Below are positions 1-9,700 of a stretch of 64,000 nt of DNA, piece after piece. Position 1 is the stretch's first letter, and every line of letters starts with the position of its first letter. Both the position numbers and the translations under genes were made by a program. Below the pieces are notes generated by a model that did not search any database, was not told the origin of the DNA, and worked only from the letters and a program-made list of their open reading frames with translations. The stretch is taken from assembly GCF_001905905.1 (NCBI RefSeq), contig NZ_LIVT01000013.1, forward strand, positions 1-64,000, in the 5' to 3' direction. Origin of the DNA: Streptomyces sp. CB02366. GTDB taxonomy: Bacteria > Actinomycetota > Actinomycetes > Streptomycetales > Streptomycetaceae.

Positions 1-1048
1 TGACCTCCGGGGAGTTCCGCGACCAGGTGCTGGCCCTGGCCCGGGGCCTGATCGCCCACGGTGTGCGGTTCGGCGACCGGGTCGCGCTGATGTCCCGCAT
101 CCGGTCGTAGGCGGCGGTCAGCTCGCCGCAGCGCTTCACGTCGGCCGCCATCGCGACGAGGAGATCGTCGATCGAGTCGAACTTCAGCATGCCGCGTACG
201 TACGCGAGGAAGTCGATGGCCACGTGCAGCCCGTACAGGTCCAGGTCGACCCGGTCGATGGCGTACGCCTCGACGGTCCGTTCGGTGCCGTCGAACTGCG
301 GGTTCGTGCCGACCGAGATCGCGGCGGGCATCGACTCGCCGTCCACCTCCAGCCAGCCGGCGTAGACGCCGTCGGCGGGGATCGCGGTGTGCGGCAGGGT
401 CTCGACGTTGGCCGTGGGGAAGCCGAGCTCGCGACCGCGCTGGGCCCCTCGCACCACGATGCCCTCCACCCGGTGCGGGCGGCCCAGGATCTCGGCGGCC
501 CCGGTGACGTCGCCCTCCGCGATCAATCGGCGGGTCAGCGTGGAGGAGAACGGCAGTCCGCCACCCGCCTCTCCGGTGACGTACAGGTCGATGACCTCGA
601 CGGTGTAGTCGTAGGTGGCGCCCAGCTCGGTCAGCAGCCCGACGTCGCCGGCGGCCTTGTGGCCGAAGCGGAAGTTGGGGCCCTCGATGACGGCCTTCGC
701 GTGGAGCCGGTCGACGAGGACCTTCGCGATGAAGTCGGCGGGCGCCAGCTTGGAGAACTCGGCGGTGAACGGCAGGATCAGCACCGCGTCCACGCCCAGC
801 TCCGCCATCAGCTCGGCGCGCCGGTGGTGCGGGGCGAGCAGCGGGGGGTGGCTGCCGGGGCGGACGACCTCGCTGGGGTGCGGGTCGAAGGTGACGACGA
901 CGGACGGGATGCCCAGCTCACGGGCGCGCTCGACGGCCCGTCCGATGATCAGCTGGTGTCCGCGGTGCACACCGTCGTAGGAGCCGATGGTGACGACGCT
1001 GCGTCCCCAGTCCTGGGGGATGTCCTCCAAGCCACGCCAGCGCTGCAC
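1..1048 (-). CDS. ribF: Bifunctional riboflavin kinase / FAD synthetase (3' end open at window edge)
   Basis: Converts riboflavin to FMN and then FAD in the cytoplasm. The GTG start at 1046-1048 gives VQRWRGLED. The N-terminal nucleotidyltransferase domain (about residues 15-165) carries the HxGH motif in GSYDGVHRGH (residues 22-31). The C-terminal riboflavin-kinase domain begins near residue 190 and has the diagnostic GFPTAN motif at 209-214. RibF proteins are usually about 310-320 residues, which would end near base 100. Instead no stop is seen and the frame stays open to the window edge through the antisense of the acyl-CoA ligase fragment, so the natural stop appears lost or lies outside. 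It is the last gene of the rimP-to-truB transcription block. Identity is firm; only the 3' end is abnormal. Confidence 0.9.
   Translation of the reverse strand, partial: MQRWRGLEDIPQDWGRSVVTIGSYDGVHRGHQLIIGRAVERARELGIPSVVVTFDPHPSEVVRPGSHPPLLAPHHRRAELMAELGVDAVLILPFTAEFSKLAPADFIAKVLVDRLHAKAVIEGPNFRFGHKAAGDVGLLTELGATYDYTVEVIDLYVTGEAGGGLPFSSTLTRRLIAEGDVTGAAEILGRPHRVEGIVVRGAQRGRELGFPTANVETLPHTAIPADGVYAGWLEVDGESMPAAISVGTNPQFDGTERTVEAYAIDRVDLDLYGLHVAIDFLAYVRGMLKFDSIDDLLVAMAADVKRCGELTAAYDRMRDISATRSPNRTPWAIRPRARASTWSRNSPEV
3..110 (+). pseudogene. Fragment of long-chain fatty-acid-CoA ligase (AMP-binding family)
   Basis: Reading from base 3, about 33 codons match the N-terminal part of FadD-type acyl-CoA ligases: TSGEFRDQV, then GLIAHGV, then GDRVALMSR. 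The next residues (IRS) are not ligase-like and a TAG stop follows at 108-110. A real ligase continues for over 500 more residues, so only an internal N-terminal piece is left here; its beginning would lie left of the window. The same bases are read antisense as the C-terminal extension of ribF. The change from ligase-like to ribF-like sequence falls near bases 90-105. This is either a rearrangement scar or a chimeric join at a contig end. Confidence 0.55.
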
Positions 1049-1092
1049 TGTGACCGCTCCTCGCCCGAACCCGTGTACGTGTCGTTAGTCGA

Positions 1093-4000
1093 TTACGCAG
1101 GTCTAAGACTGCCATGCTCACGTCCCGCCGCCTGCATCGGCATCGGGATCGGCGGACGTGACGTCTGCGACGAGGCGAGCGCCCGGCGGGCGCCCGGGCC
1201 GACCACCGCCGCCCACTCCTCGGGGGCGTCGGCCAGCCAGCGGCTGATGAGGGCGGCGAAACCGGGCACGTCACGGGCGCTGTCGACCAGCCCCCGGTCG
1301 AAGCGGGCGGCGCCCTCGGGGGTGCGGACCAGCAGCATCCCGGTGCGGTGGACGAGGGCGCGCGTACGGGCCTCCGGGCGGCGCGGCGAACCGGCGGCGG
1401 CGGCCCGGAGCAGGGCCTCCAGCACGTCCGGATCCCGGCCGGTGGTCTGCTCGAACTCCAGCAGGACCTCCAGCAGTTCGGCCCGCAGCGGCCGGGAGTC
1501 CGGGCTTCCGGGCCCGGCGAGCACCCGGGCCAGCTCGGCGCGGACCGGAGGCGGCGCGGGGCGGTCGCGCAGCAGGCCGGTCACCAGCGGCAGCAGCAGG
1601 GCGCGGGCCGCCGGGCCATGCTCCAGCCGGAGGTCGACGTACTCGGCGACGTGCACGCCGTCGTCGGGGTGGGCGTCGATGTACTCCCGTACCAGTCCGG
1701 CGACGTGCAGCGCGAGCGCGGGCGTGTCGAGCCCGGCGAGGGCCCGCAGCACCGCCGCCCCGCCCTCGCCGGGGTGGGCGAGGCGGGCGCGGAGGGCGGC
1801 GAGGACGGGCTCCGGGTGGGCCGGGAACACCTCGGCGAGGAGTTCGACGGGGAGGCGGGGGTCTCCGGTGGCGAACGCGCGCAGGGTGTCGGGGAGGTGG
1901 CGGCCCCGGGACTTCGGGTCGCGGACGAGCAGGGCGCGGGCGGCGGCGTGGAGCTCGGCGTCCTCCGCACGCCCCAGCAGGATCTCGGCGGCGCCGCGCA
2001 GCAGGGCCCGGTCGTCCTCGGCGGTGACGTGCCGGTGGAGGAGCCCGGCGTAGCGGGCGGCGGCGGATCGGCGGGCCGGGCGGTCCTCGTCGCGGGCCCA
2101 GCGCTCGACGGCCCGGCAGAGTGCGGTGGGTTCACCGTCCGCGAGCGCGGCGAGCAGCTCCCCGGCCCGCTGGTGCGGGGTGGCGATCAGTGCGTCGGCC
2201 AGCTCGTCGAGGGCGAGGCCGCGGCGGGCGTACAGGAGGGTCTGGGCCGCGGCGGCGACCGTGGGGGGCTGCGGTACGTCCGGTGCGTCGGGGCCCGCGA
2301 GCAGCGGGCGTTCGTCGGTGAACCAGCGGCACAGCAGCGGCTGCACGGCGGGGGCGTCGAGGGCGAGCCGGTGGGCGACGGCGTCCAGATAGCGTTCGTC
2401 GCCGTCGGTGCGGGGCAGTCCGTCGACGGGCACGAGGCGGCGGAGCAGGTCGATCCGGTCCTCCTCGGGCAGCCGCAGCCGCCGCCAGAACCAGGGGCCG
2501 AACTCTCCGTACGCCCCGAGGCCTCCCGGTCCGCCGCGGGCGGCGGAGCAGCGCGTGATGCGTCCGGCGAGGACCCGCAGGACGCCCAGGTACGGGCGGG
2601 CGTCGGCGACCCGGAGCAGGCTGCCGCCCAGGAGATGGGCCGCCCACCAGGCGGCGTCCTCGTCCTGCGGGCCCCCCTCGCTCCTCAGCCGGTCCAGGGC
2701 CTCGATGAGGTCGGCCATCCGGTGCGCGAGGGCTGCGGCCCCCTGGCGGCGGCCGAGGAGCACCATCGCCTGGATCACCGGTCCGATGCGGTGCCGGGGC
2801 ACGGGCAGGCTGCGGGGGTCGCCCGCGTCGTGGGGACGGGGGGTCGCCCGGTCCCGCTCGGCGCTCCCCCGGTGCCAGCGGTGCACCAGGGAGCGCAGGG
2901 CCGCGTCCAGGTCGAGATGGGCGCCTTGCACCCAGTCGCCCAGTTCCTCGTGGGCGAAGCGGTAGCCGGTCCCGGCGGGGACGAGCAGGCCCTCGGTCAG
3001 CACGGCGGAGGCCCACCCGGTACGCCAGGGGAAGACCTCCTCGAACGCCGCCCGGTCCAGCTCGCCCTGGCCGGGGCCCAGGCAGCGGCGGGCCGCCTCG
3101 TGGACCTGGCCCGCCACCCGGGCGGCCAGCCGGCGCACGTCCGCGCCCCGCGGCTGTTCGTCGGCGGCGGCCGCGATGCGGACCGCGGCGCGCACGCACA
3201 GCAGGTCCAGGTGGGCGCCGAAGACGTCCTCGGTGTCCGGGCGGCCCGGCACCCCGGGCGGCAGGGCGGCGCGGACCTCGGCGAGGAGGCGCAGGGTGAG
3301 CGGGTGGCGGTCGTGGCCGGGGGCCAGGGCGGTGGGCGGGATGCCGTACGCCTCCTTGGCGCGCTCCGCCTGCTCGGGGGTGAGGTCGCCCAGGCGCAGG
3401 GCGGGCGGCAGCCGGCGGGCGGGACGGCGCGGGCGGTGCAGGGCTCCCGGCGGGTAGAGGCCGCCCGCGGTCTCCCAGTGCTCGGGGCGGCAGGCGACGA
3501 CGAGCCGGACGCCCCGCTCGCGCAGCCAGGCGGCGGTGGCGGCCGTCCACTCGGGGAGCCGGTGGGCCAGCAGCGGCGGCATCTCCTCGGGGCCGTCCAG
3601 GACCACCAGGAGCGGGTGCCCGGCCTCGGCGGCGAGCCGGGCGACGCGCTCGGGGGTGGCCGTGCCCATGTCGCCGCGGGCGCCCCCGGCGGTGACGATC
3701 CGGCCGGAGCGGACGAGCGCCCGCTGTGCCGCGTCCGCGATCGAGACGTCGTCGGCCAGCAGGTCCGCCCCGCGCAGCCAGAGCGTGGGGGCGGGCGCGC
3801 CGCCGTCCGCGCGGCGGGCGGCGAGGGCGGCCAGTTCGGTGGTGCGGCCCGTGCCGGGAGCGCCGACGAGGCCGAGGACCGGGGCCGTACCGGAGGCGAA
3901 CGCGGCCAGCTCGGCGTGGACCTCCTCCCGCTCGACCGGCGCGATACGGGGCTTGGGGCCGTCCGCCGAGCCGACCGATGTGGCGGTGAGCTGGAGGGCT

Positions 4001-4647
4001 CCGGCGAGGTTGAGGTGGGGGCCGTAGCAGGGGGCGACGGCGGCGTTGCGCCGCAGCAGGGCGTCGAGCGCGTCGTCCGCGCCCCGGGCGATCGGCAGGG
4101 CGAGTCCGGCCGCCTGGTGCCCGGCGGTGAGGGCGGTGCACAGGACGCCGAGGACCGCGCCGGTGGCCGGGTCGGTGACGGGGCCGCCGATGGCCGCGCC
4201 TCCCGAGCGCAGGGCGTCGCGGCCGTCGGTGCCGAGGGCCAGCTCCAGGGCGGCGGGGACCGGGTGGCCGGCGCCGTCCGGGGCGGTGTAGGTGGCCGGG
4301 GTGGTGCCGAGGACCCGGGCCTCACGCCGTCCGTGGGCGGCGATGTCCACGTAGCCGCCGGGTTCGGGGCGGTCCCGCCCGGCGATGGGCAGGGGCTCCG
4401 CGCCCAGGGCGTCGGGGCCGCCGGTGCGCAGCAGGGCGAGGCCGAGGGCGGGCAGCGCGGTGATGTCCTCGGGGGCGATGGAACAGGTGCGGTCGTCGGT
4501 TCCGCGGAGGAGGAGGGGGCCCGGGGAGGTGACGGCCTGGTGGGCGGTGACGACGGTGCCGCGGTCGTCCGCGACGAACCCCGTCCCGCGCGGCCGGCCG
4601 GCCTGATCACAGATGCTCACCAGTTTCGACCGGTCCCCACTGCCCAT
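1093..4647 (-). CDS. Large trypsin-like pseudoprotease / P-loop NTPase protein, function unknown
   Basis: About 1184 residues from ATG 4647; a GTG at 4677 would add 10. Residues 1-190 resemble a trypsin-fold protease: GTGFVADDRG then TVVTAHQAV, with the catalytic-type His at 36. The other catalytic positions are altered: the usual Asp in the ALxLL strand is Gly (GLALLRT, near 69), and the usual GxSGGP is AIGGPV, with Ile where Ser is expected (near 153). It is therefore probably an inactive sensor fold. Residues 245-400 form a P-loop ATPase: Walker A GAPGTGRTT (262-270) and Walker B LLVVLD (346-351), as in STAND/NACHT-like NTPases. The remaining 750 residues are Ala/Leu/Arg-rich and look helical, like repeat scaffolds. 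No signal peptide or membrane segment is visible. It sits between truB and ribF. Its role is unknown; signalling or defence is only an analogy from STAND architecture. Confidence 0.8.
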   Translation of the reverse strand: MGSGDRSKLVSICDQAGRPRGTGFVADDRGTVVTAHQAVTSPGPLLLRGTDDRTCSIAPEDITALPALGLALLRTGGPDALGAEPLPIAGRDRPEPGGYVDIAAHGRREARVLGTTPATYTAPDGAGHPVPAALELALGTDGRDALRSGGAAIGGPVTDPATGAVLGVLCTALTAGHQAAGLALPIARGADDALDALLRRNAAVAPCYGPHLNLAGALQLTATSVGSADGPKPRIAPVEREEVHAELAAFASGTAPVLGLVGAPGTGRTTELAALAARRADGGAPAPTLWLRGADLLADDVSIADAAQRALVRSGRIVTAGGARGDMGTATPERVARLAAEAGHPLLVVLDGPEEMPPLLAHRLPEWTAATAAWLRERGVRLVVACRPEHWETAGGLYPPGALHRPRRPARRLPPALRLGDLTPEQAERAKEAYGIPPTALAPGHDRHPLTLRLLAEVRAALPPGVPGRPDTEDVFGAHLDLLCVRAAVRIAAAADEQPRGADVRRLAARVAGQVHEAARRCLGPGQGELDRAAFEEVFPWRTGWASAVLTEGLLVPAGTGYRFAHEELGDWVQGAHLDLDAALRSLVHRWHRGSAERDRATPRPHDAGDPRSLPVPRHRIGPVIQAMVLLGRRQGAAALAHRMADLIEALDRLRSEGGPQDEDAAWWAAHLLGGSLLRVADARPYLGVLRVLAGRITRCSAARGGPGGLGAYGEFGPWFWRRLRLPEEDRIDLLRRLVPVDGLPRTDGDERYLDAVAHRLALDAPAVQPLLCRWFTDERPLLAGPDAPDVPQPPTVAAAAQTLLYARRGLALDELADALIATPHQRAGELLAALADGEPTALCRAVERWARDEDRPARRSAAARYAGLLHRHVTAEDDRALLRGAAEILLGRAEDAELHAAARALLVRDPKSRGRHLPDTLRAFATGDPRLPVELLAEVFPAHPEPVLAALRARLAHPGEGGAAVLRALAGLDTPALALHVAGLVREYIDAHPDDGVHVAEYVDLRLEHGPAARALLLPLVTGLLRDRPAPPPVRAELARVLAGPGSPDSRPLRAELLEVLLEFEQTTGRDPDVLEALLRAAAAGSPRRPEARTRALVHRTGMLLVRTPEGAARFDRGLVDSARDVPGFAALISRWLADAPEEWAAVVGPGARRALASSQTSRPPIPMPMQAAGREHGSLRPA

Positions 4648-4793
4648 GGGTCGACGGTAGGCCGCCGGTGGTCCCACGGAGCGCGCGGACGGGGAAAGCG
4701 CCCCCCACGCCCCCGGCGTTCACTCCGAGCGCCCGTCCGTTGGGGTGAATAAGCGTGTCCCCCGGGGAGCAGGAATGGTGCCGGGGAGGGGAA

Positions 4794-4836
4794 CGTGGAG
4801 CGGGCACCGGGTGGGGGCAGGGGCGCCCGCTCCACG
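4794..4836 (-). terminator. Terminator hairpin after truB
   Basis: A perfect 12-bp stem (CGTGGAGCGGGC at 4794-4805 with GCCCGCTCCACG at 4825-4836) lies about 30 bases downstream of the truB stop on the - strand. Like many actinomycete terminators it has no clear U-run. It separates the rbfA-truB unit from the NTPase gene. Confidence 0.6.
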
Positions 4837-4867
4837 CAGGAGAGGAGGCCGGTCGTGCGACCCCGGC

Positions 4868-5767
4868 TCAGGCGAAGACGGCGAGGCTCTTGGCCTTGCC
4901 CTTCTCCTCCTCGACGAGCACGAGGAACGCGCCGTCCGGCCCGAAGACCGCGACCGGCCCGGGCGGGTGGGCGGGCATGTCCAGCCGTACGCCGTTGAGG
5001 AGCAGCTTGGCGCGCCTGTCGTCCACGTCCCAGCGGGGGAAGGCCGCGTCGGCAGCCCGGGCGATCGGCATCACGGCCAGCTCCTCCTGGTGCTGGTCGA
5101 GCGTCCGGGCCGCGTCCAGCCCGTACGGGCCGACCCGGGTGCGGCGCAGCGCGGTCAGGTGGCCGCCGACGCCGAGTCCGGCGCCGAGGTCGCGGGCGAG
5201 GGCGCGGATGTACGTCCCCGAGGAGCAGACGACGGAGACGACCAGGTCGAGCACGGGGGTTCCGTCCTCGGCGACGGCCTCGCGGACGTCGTAGACGCGG
5301 AAGGAGGAGACGGTCACCGGACGGGCCGGGATCTCGAACTCCTCGCCCCCGCGCACCCGCGCGTAGGACCGCTTGCCGTCGATCTTGATGGCGCTGACCT
5401 TGGACGGCACCTGCATGATCGCGCCGGTCAGCGCGGCCACCCCGGCATCGATGCCTTCGCGGGTCACACCGGAGGCGTCGGTGGACGAGGTGATCTCGCC
5501 CTCGGCGTCGTCGGTGACCGTGTCCTGGCCGAGGCGGATCGTGCCGAGGTACTCCTTCTCGGTCAGGGCGAGGTGGCCCAGCAGTTTGGTGGCGCGCTGG
5601 ACGCCGAGCACGAGGACGCCGGTCGCCATCGGGTCCAACGTGCCGGCGTGGCCGACGCGTCGCGTGCGGGCGATGCCGCGCATCTTGGCGACGACGTCGT
5701 GCGAAGTGAAGCCGGACGGCTTGTCGACGATGACAAGGCCGTCCGGCGTGGTGGTCTGCTCGGTCAT
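4868..5767 (-). CDS. truB: tRNA pseudouridine(55) synthase
   Basis: 299 residues. Makes pseudouridine 55 in the T-loop of tRNAs. The N-terminus GLVIVDKPSGFTSHD is the TruB signature. The catalytic Asp is D45 in GHAGTLDPMATGVL. The C-terminal part has the PUA-like region typical of actinobacterial TruB. Its ATG overlaps the rbfA stop by 4 bases (5764-5767), so the two are translationally coupled. The order rbfA-truB-ribF is the common bacterial one, here interrupted by the NTPase gene. Confidence 0.96.
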   Translation of the reverse strand: MTEQTTTPDGLVIVDKPSGFTSHDVVAKMRGIARTRRVGHAGTLDPMATGVLVLGVQRATKLLGHLALTEKEYLGTIRLGQDTVTDDAEGEITSSTDASGVTREGIDAGVAALTGAIMQVPSKVSAIKIDGKRSYARVRGGEEFEIPARPVTVSSFRVYDVREAVAEDGTPVLDLVVSVVCSSGTYIRALARDLGAGLGVGGHLTALRRTRVGPYGLDAARTLDQHQEELAVMPIARAADAAFPRWDVDDRRAKLLLNGVRLDMPAHPPGPVAVFGPDGAFLVLVEEEKGKAKSLAVFA

Positions 5768-6246
5768 GCGGAGGCGGGGCCCTCGTTCTCGTCGGTCGAG
5801 CCGGGGGTCTCCGCCTCGTCGTCCTCGTCCTCGGGCTTGCGGTACGGGTCGGCCTCGCCGGCGTACGTGGCGCCCGTGGACACCTGGCGCACCTCCGCGT
5901 CCTTGGCCCGCGCCTTGTCGAGGAGGTCCTCGATGGTGCGGGCGTTGTCCGGGAGGGCGTCCGGCACGAAGGCCAGGGTCGGTGTGAACCGGACCCCGGT
6001 CTGCCGCCCGACCTCGGAGCGGAGGACGCCCTTGGCGCTCTCCAGCGCCGCGGCGGAGGCCGCGCGCTCCTCGTCGTCGCCGTAGACCGTGTAGAAGACC
6101 GTGGCCTCCCGCAGGTCCCCGGTGACCCGGGCGTCCGTGATCGTCACGAATCCCAGCCGCGGATCCTTGATTCGCCGGTCCAGGGTCTCCGCGACCACGA
6201 CCTGGATGCGATCGGCCAGCTTGCGGGCCCGCGCGTTGTCGGTCAC
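5764..6246 (-). CDS. rbfA: 30S ribosome-binding factor A
   Basis: 160 residues. A late-stage 30S maturation factor that acts on 16S rRNA helix 1. The KH-like RbfA fold is recognised from ARKLADRIQVVVAETL, then IKDPRLGFVTITDARVTGDL, then FTPTLAFVPDALPDNA. Residues 130-160 form an acidic, low-complexity tail (PEDEDDEAETPG), common in actinobacterial RbfA. It lies 53 bases downstream of ylxP and overlaps truB by 4 bases. Confidence 0.96.
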   Translation of the reverse strand: MTDNARARKLADRIQVVVAETLDRRIKDPRLGFVTITDARVTGDLREATVFYTVYGDDEERAASAAALESAKGVLRSEVGRQTGVRFTPTLAFVPDALPDNARTIEDLLDKARAKDAEVRQVSTGATYAGEADPYRKPEDEDDEAETPGSTDENEGPASA

Positions 6247-6299
6247 CGGTCCGTCACTCTTCCTTCTGGTTTCGCTCGACTGTCAGTCTTCGTCACGTG

Positions 6300-6593
6300 T
6301 CAGTCTTCGTCACTGTGCAGCCGCCGTCTCACCGACAGCAGCTCCACCTCGGGGCGCGCCGCGACCAGCCGCTCGCAGCGGTCCAGCACGTCCGTGAGGT
6401 GTCCGGTGTCACCGGAGACCACGGCAAGGCCGATCTCGGCCCTGCGGTGGAGATTCTGCCCGCCGGTCTCGGCCGCGCTCACCGCGTACTTGCGCTGGAG
6501 CTCGGCGACGATCGGGCGGACGACGGAACGCTTCTCCTTCAACGACCGTACGTCGCCGAGGAGCAGATCGAAGGACAAGGTCCCCACATACAT
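6300..6593 (-). CDS. ylxP: YlxP family protein (DUF503)
   Basis: 97 residues from ATG 6591-6593. DUF503 proteins are small and lie between infB and rbfA in most Gram-positives; their molecular role is poorly defined. Family features seen are MYVGTLSFDLLL at the start, the basic SLKEKRSVVRPIV segment, and the AEIGLAVVSGD strand. The frame is open upstream to 7205, but that extension is antisense-type sequence within infB. The MYVG start fits the family length. Confidence 0.93.
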   Translation of the reverse strand: MYVGTLSFDLLLGDVRSLKEKRSVVRPIVAELQRKYAVSAAETGGQNLHRRAEIGLAVVSGDTGHLTDVLDRCERLVAARPEVELLSVRRRLHSDED

Positions 6594-6729
6594 GTGTGTC
6601 CGGATGTCCCGCCGGTTCGGGTTCGTGCCCCGCCAGAGCTTGCCGGGGACATCAGAACCGTACCGGAACGGCCGGAGCCGATCGACGGAAATACGACCCG
6701 TCGACCGGCCCCGACCGTGGTGGAGGGGG

Positions 6730-6749
6730 GCCGGGAGCGGACTCCCGGC
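6730..6749 (-). terminator. Short hairpin after infB
   Basis: Perfect 8-bp GC stem GCCGGGAG/CTCCCGGC with a CGGA tetraloop, 44 bases downstream of the infB stop. It may terminate or attenuate the nusA-infB transcript before ylxP. The 199-base gap 6594-6792 holds no other gene I can support. Confidence 0.4.
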
Positions 6750-6792
6750 ACCCTTCCGACTTCCCTGCGGATCCTCGCGGACCCGAGGTGGA

Positions 6793-9700
6793 TCAGCCTC
6801 GCGGCTTCTCGCGCATCTCGTACGTCGCGATGACGTCGTCGATCTTGATGTCGTTGAAGTTTCCGAGGTTGATACCGCCCTCGAAGCCTTCGCGGATCTC
6901 GGTGACGTCGTCCTTGAAGCGGCGCAGACCGGAGATGTTGAGGTTCTCCGCGATGACCTTGCCATCGCGCAGCAGGCGCGCCTTGGTGTTGCGCTTGACC
7001 TCGCCGGAGCGGACCAGCACACCGGCGATGTTGCCCAGCTTGGACGAGCGGAAGATCTCGCGGATCTCCGCCGTGCCGAGCTCGACCTCTTCGTACTCCG
7101 GCTTGAGCATGCCCTTGAGGGCCGCTTCGATCTCCTCGATCGCCTGGTAGATGACCGAGTAGTACCGGACGTCCACGCCCTCGCGCTCGGCCATCTGCTC
7201 GGCACGCCCCGCGGCGCGCACGTTGAAGCCGATCACGATGGCGTCGGAACCCGTCGCCAGGTTGATGTCCGACTCGGTGACCGCACCCACACCGCGGTGC
7301 AGGACCCGGATGTCGACCTCTTCGCCGACGTCGAGCTGGAGCAGCGAGGACTCGAGAGCCTCGACCGAACCGGACGCGTCGCCCTTGATGATGAGGTTGA
7401 GTTCCTGGACCAGTCCGGCCTTGAGCGCCTCGTCCAGGTTCTCCAGGGAGAACCGGACGCCCTTGCGGGCGAAGTTGGCGTTGCGCTCACGGGCGGCGCG
7501 CTTCTCGGCGATCTGACGGGCCGTGCGGTCCTCGTCGACGACCAGGAAGTTGTCGCCGGCGCCCGGGACGTTGGTGAGACCGAGCACCAGGACGGGGGTC
7601 GAGGGACCCGCTTCCTGGACGTTCTGACCGGTGTCGTCGAGCATGGCGCGGACCCGGCCGTAGGCGTCGCCCACGACCATCGTGTCGCCGATGCGCAGCG
7701 TTCCGCGCTGGACCAGGACCGTCGAGACGGCACCGCGACCACGGTCGAGGTGGGACTCGATGGCGATGCCCTGCGCGTCCTGGTCGGGGTTGGCCCGCAG
7801 GTCGAGCGAGGCGTCGGCGGTGAGGACGACGGCCTCCAGAAGCGCCTCGATGTTGAGGCCCTGCTTGGCGGAGATGTCGACGAACATGGTGTCGCCGCCG
7901 TACTCCTCGGCCACCAGACCGAACTCGGTGAGCTGACCGCGCACCTTGGTCGGGTCGGCGCCCTCGACGTCGATCTTGTTGACCGCGACCACGATCGGCA
8001 CCTCGGCCGCCTTGGCGTGGTTCAGCGCCTCGATCGTCTGGGGCATCACACCGTCGTTGGCCGCCACCACGAGGATCGCGATGTCGGTCGACTTCGCACC
8101 ACGGGCACGCATGGCGGTGAACGCCTCGTGGCCCGGGGTGTCGATGAAGGTGATCCTGCGCTCTTCGTCGTTGACGTCCGTCGTGACCTGGTAGGCGCCG
8201 ATGTGCTGGGTGATGCCGCCGGCCTCGCCCGCGACCACGTTGGTCTTGCGGATCGCGTCCAGGAGTCGGGTCTTACCGTGGTCGACGTGACCCATGACGG
8301 TCACGACCGGCGGACGGGAGACCAGGGCCTCTTCGCCGCCCTCGTCCTCGCCGAACTCGATGTCGAAGGACTCGAGCAGCTCGCGGTCCTCCTCCTCCGG
8401 GCTGACGATCTCCAGGACGTAGTTCATCTCCTCGGCCAGGAGGCGCAGCGTGTCGTCGGAGACGGACTGCGTGGCCGTGACCATCTCGCCGAGGTTCATC
8501 ATCACGGCGACGAGCGACGCCGGGTTGGCGTTGATCTTCTCCGCGAAGTCGGTGAGTGAGGCGCCGCGCGACAGCCGGACGGCCTGTCCGTTGCCGCGGG
8601 GCAGCATGACGCCGCCGACCGACGGGGCCTGCATGGCCTCGTACTCCTGGCGCCTCTGCCGCTTCGACTTGCGGCCGCGACGCGCGGGACCGCCGGGGCG
8701 GCCGAAGGCGCCCTGCGTGCCACCGCGGCCACCGGGACCACCCGGACGGCCACCGAAGCCGGGACGACCGCCGAAGCCGCCGCCGCCACCGGGACGACCG
8801 GCACCGCCGCCGCCACCGCCGGGACCGGCCGGACGGCCGGCGAACCCGCCGCCGCCGCCACCGGGACGACCCGCGAAGCCGCCACCGCCGGGACGACCGC
8901 CACCGGCGCCGCCGGGACGGCCGGCGCCGCCGGGACCGCGGCCACCGCCGCCGGGACCGGGACGCGGGCCGGCAGCGGGACGCTGCGGCATCATGCCCGG
9001 GTTCGGACGGTTACCGGCGGGACCGCCGCCGGGACGCGGAGCCTGCGGGCGGGGCATGCCGCCCGGGGTGGGGCGGGCGCCGCCCTGACCCTGGGCGCCC
9101 TGGGGGCGCGGGGCGCCGCCGGGGCCACTGCCCTGCGGGCGCGGGGCGCCGGGGCGCTCCGAGCCGCCACCGGGGCGCGGGGCGCCGCCGGGACGGGGCG
9201 CCGAGGGGCGCGCCATGCCGGTGGAACCGCCGGAGGTGAAGGGGTTGTTGCCCGGACGGGGACCGGCCGGACGGGCGCCGCCGGGGCGCGGTGCGCCCTG
9301 GCCGGCGGGACGCGCGGGGCGGTCGCCGCCGCGCTGGCCGCCGTCACGCTGACCGGCGTCGCGCTGACCGCCGTCACGCTGGCCGCCGCCCTGGGCCGGA
9401 CGGGCCGGGGCGGGGCGGGGGCCGGGGGTGGCGCCCGCGGGACGCGGGGCCTGGGGCTGCTGCGGGGCTGCCGGGCGCTCCGGTGCCGGGGCCGAGAACT
9501 CGGCGGCCGGGACCGGGGTGACCGGGGCCTTCGGGGCAGGCTTCGGGCCCGGACGGGGGCCCGCCGAGGGCGAGGGCGCCGCCGGGGTGCTGCTCGGGGC
9601 CTCGGCGGCGGCCGGCTTGGGGGCCGGTGCGCCGGGCTTGGGGGCAGCGGGACGTGCCGCGGCGGCCGGGGAGGGCGCCGCGGGCTTGGCGGGCGTCGCC

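Noticed and set aside
1093..1700. Active trypsin-like protease in the large NTPase protein
   Set aside because: The Asp and Ser positions are Gly and Ile, so an active serine protease is not supported.
1348..4752. 1134-residue open frame on the + strand opposite the NTPase gene
   Set aside because: A shadow frame caused by high GC. Its translation is Gly/Gln/Arg-rich low complexity with no family, and the - strand has clear motifs.
6394..8559. 721-residue + strand open frame opposite infB
   Set aside because: Antisense of the conserved IF2 G domain; composition is typical of a mirror frame.
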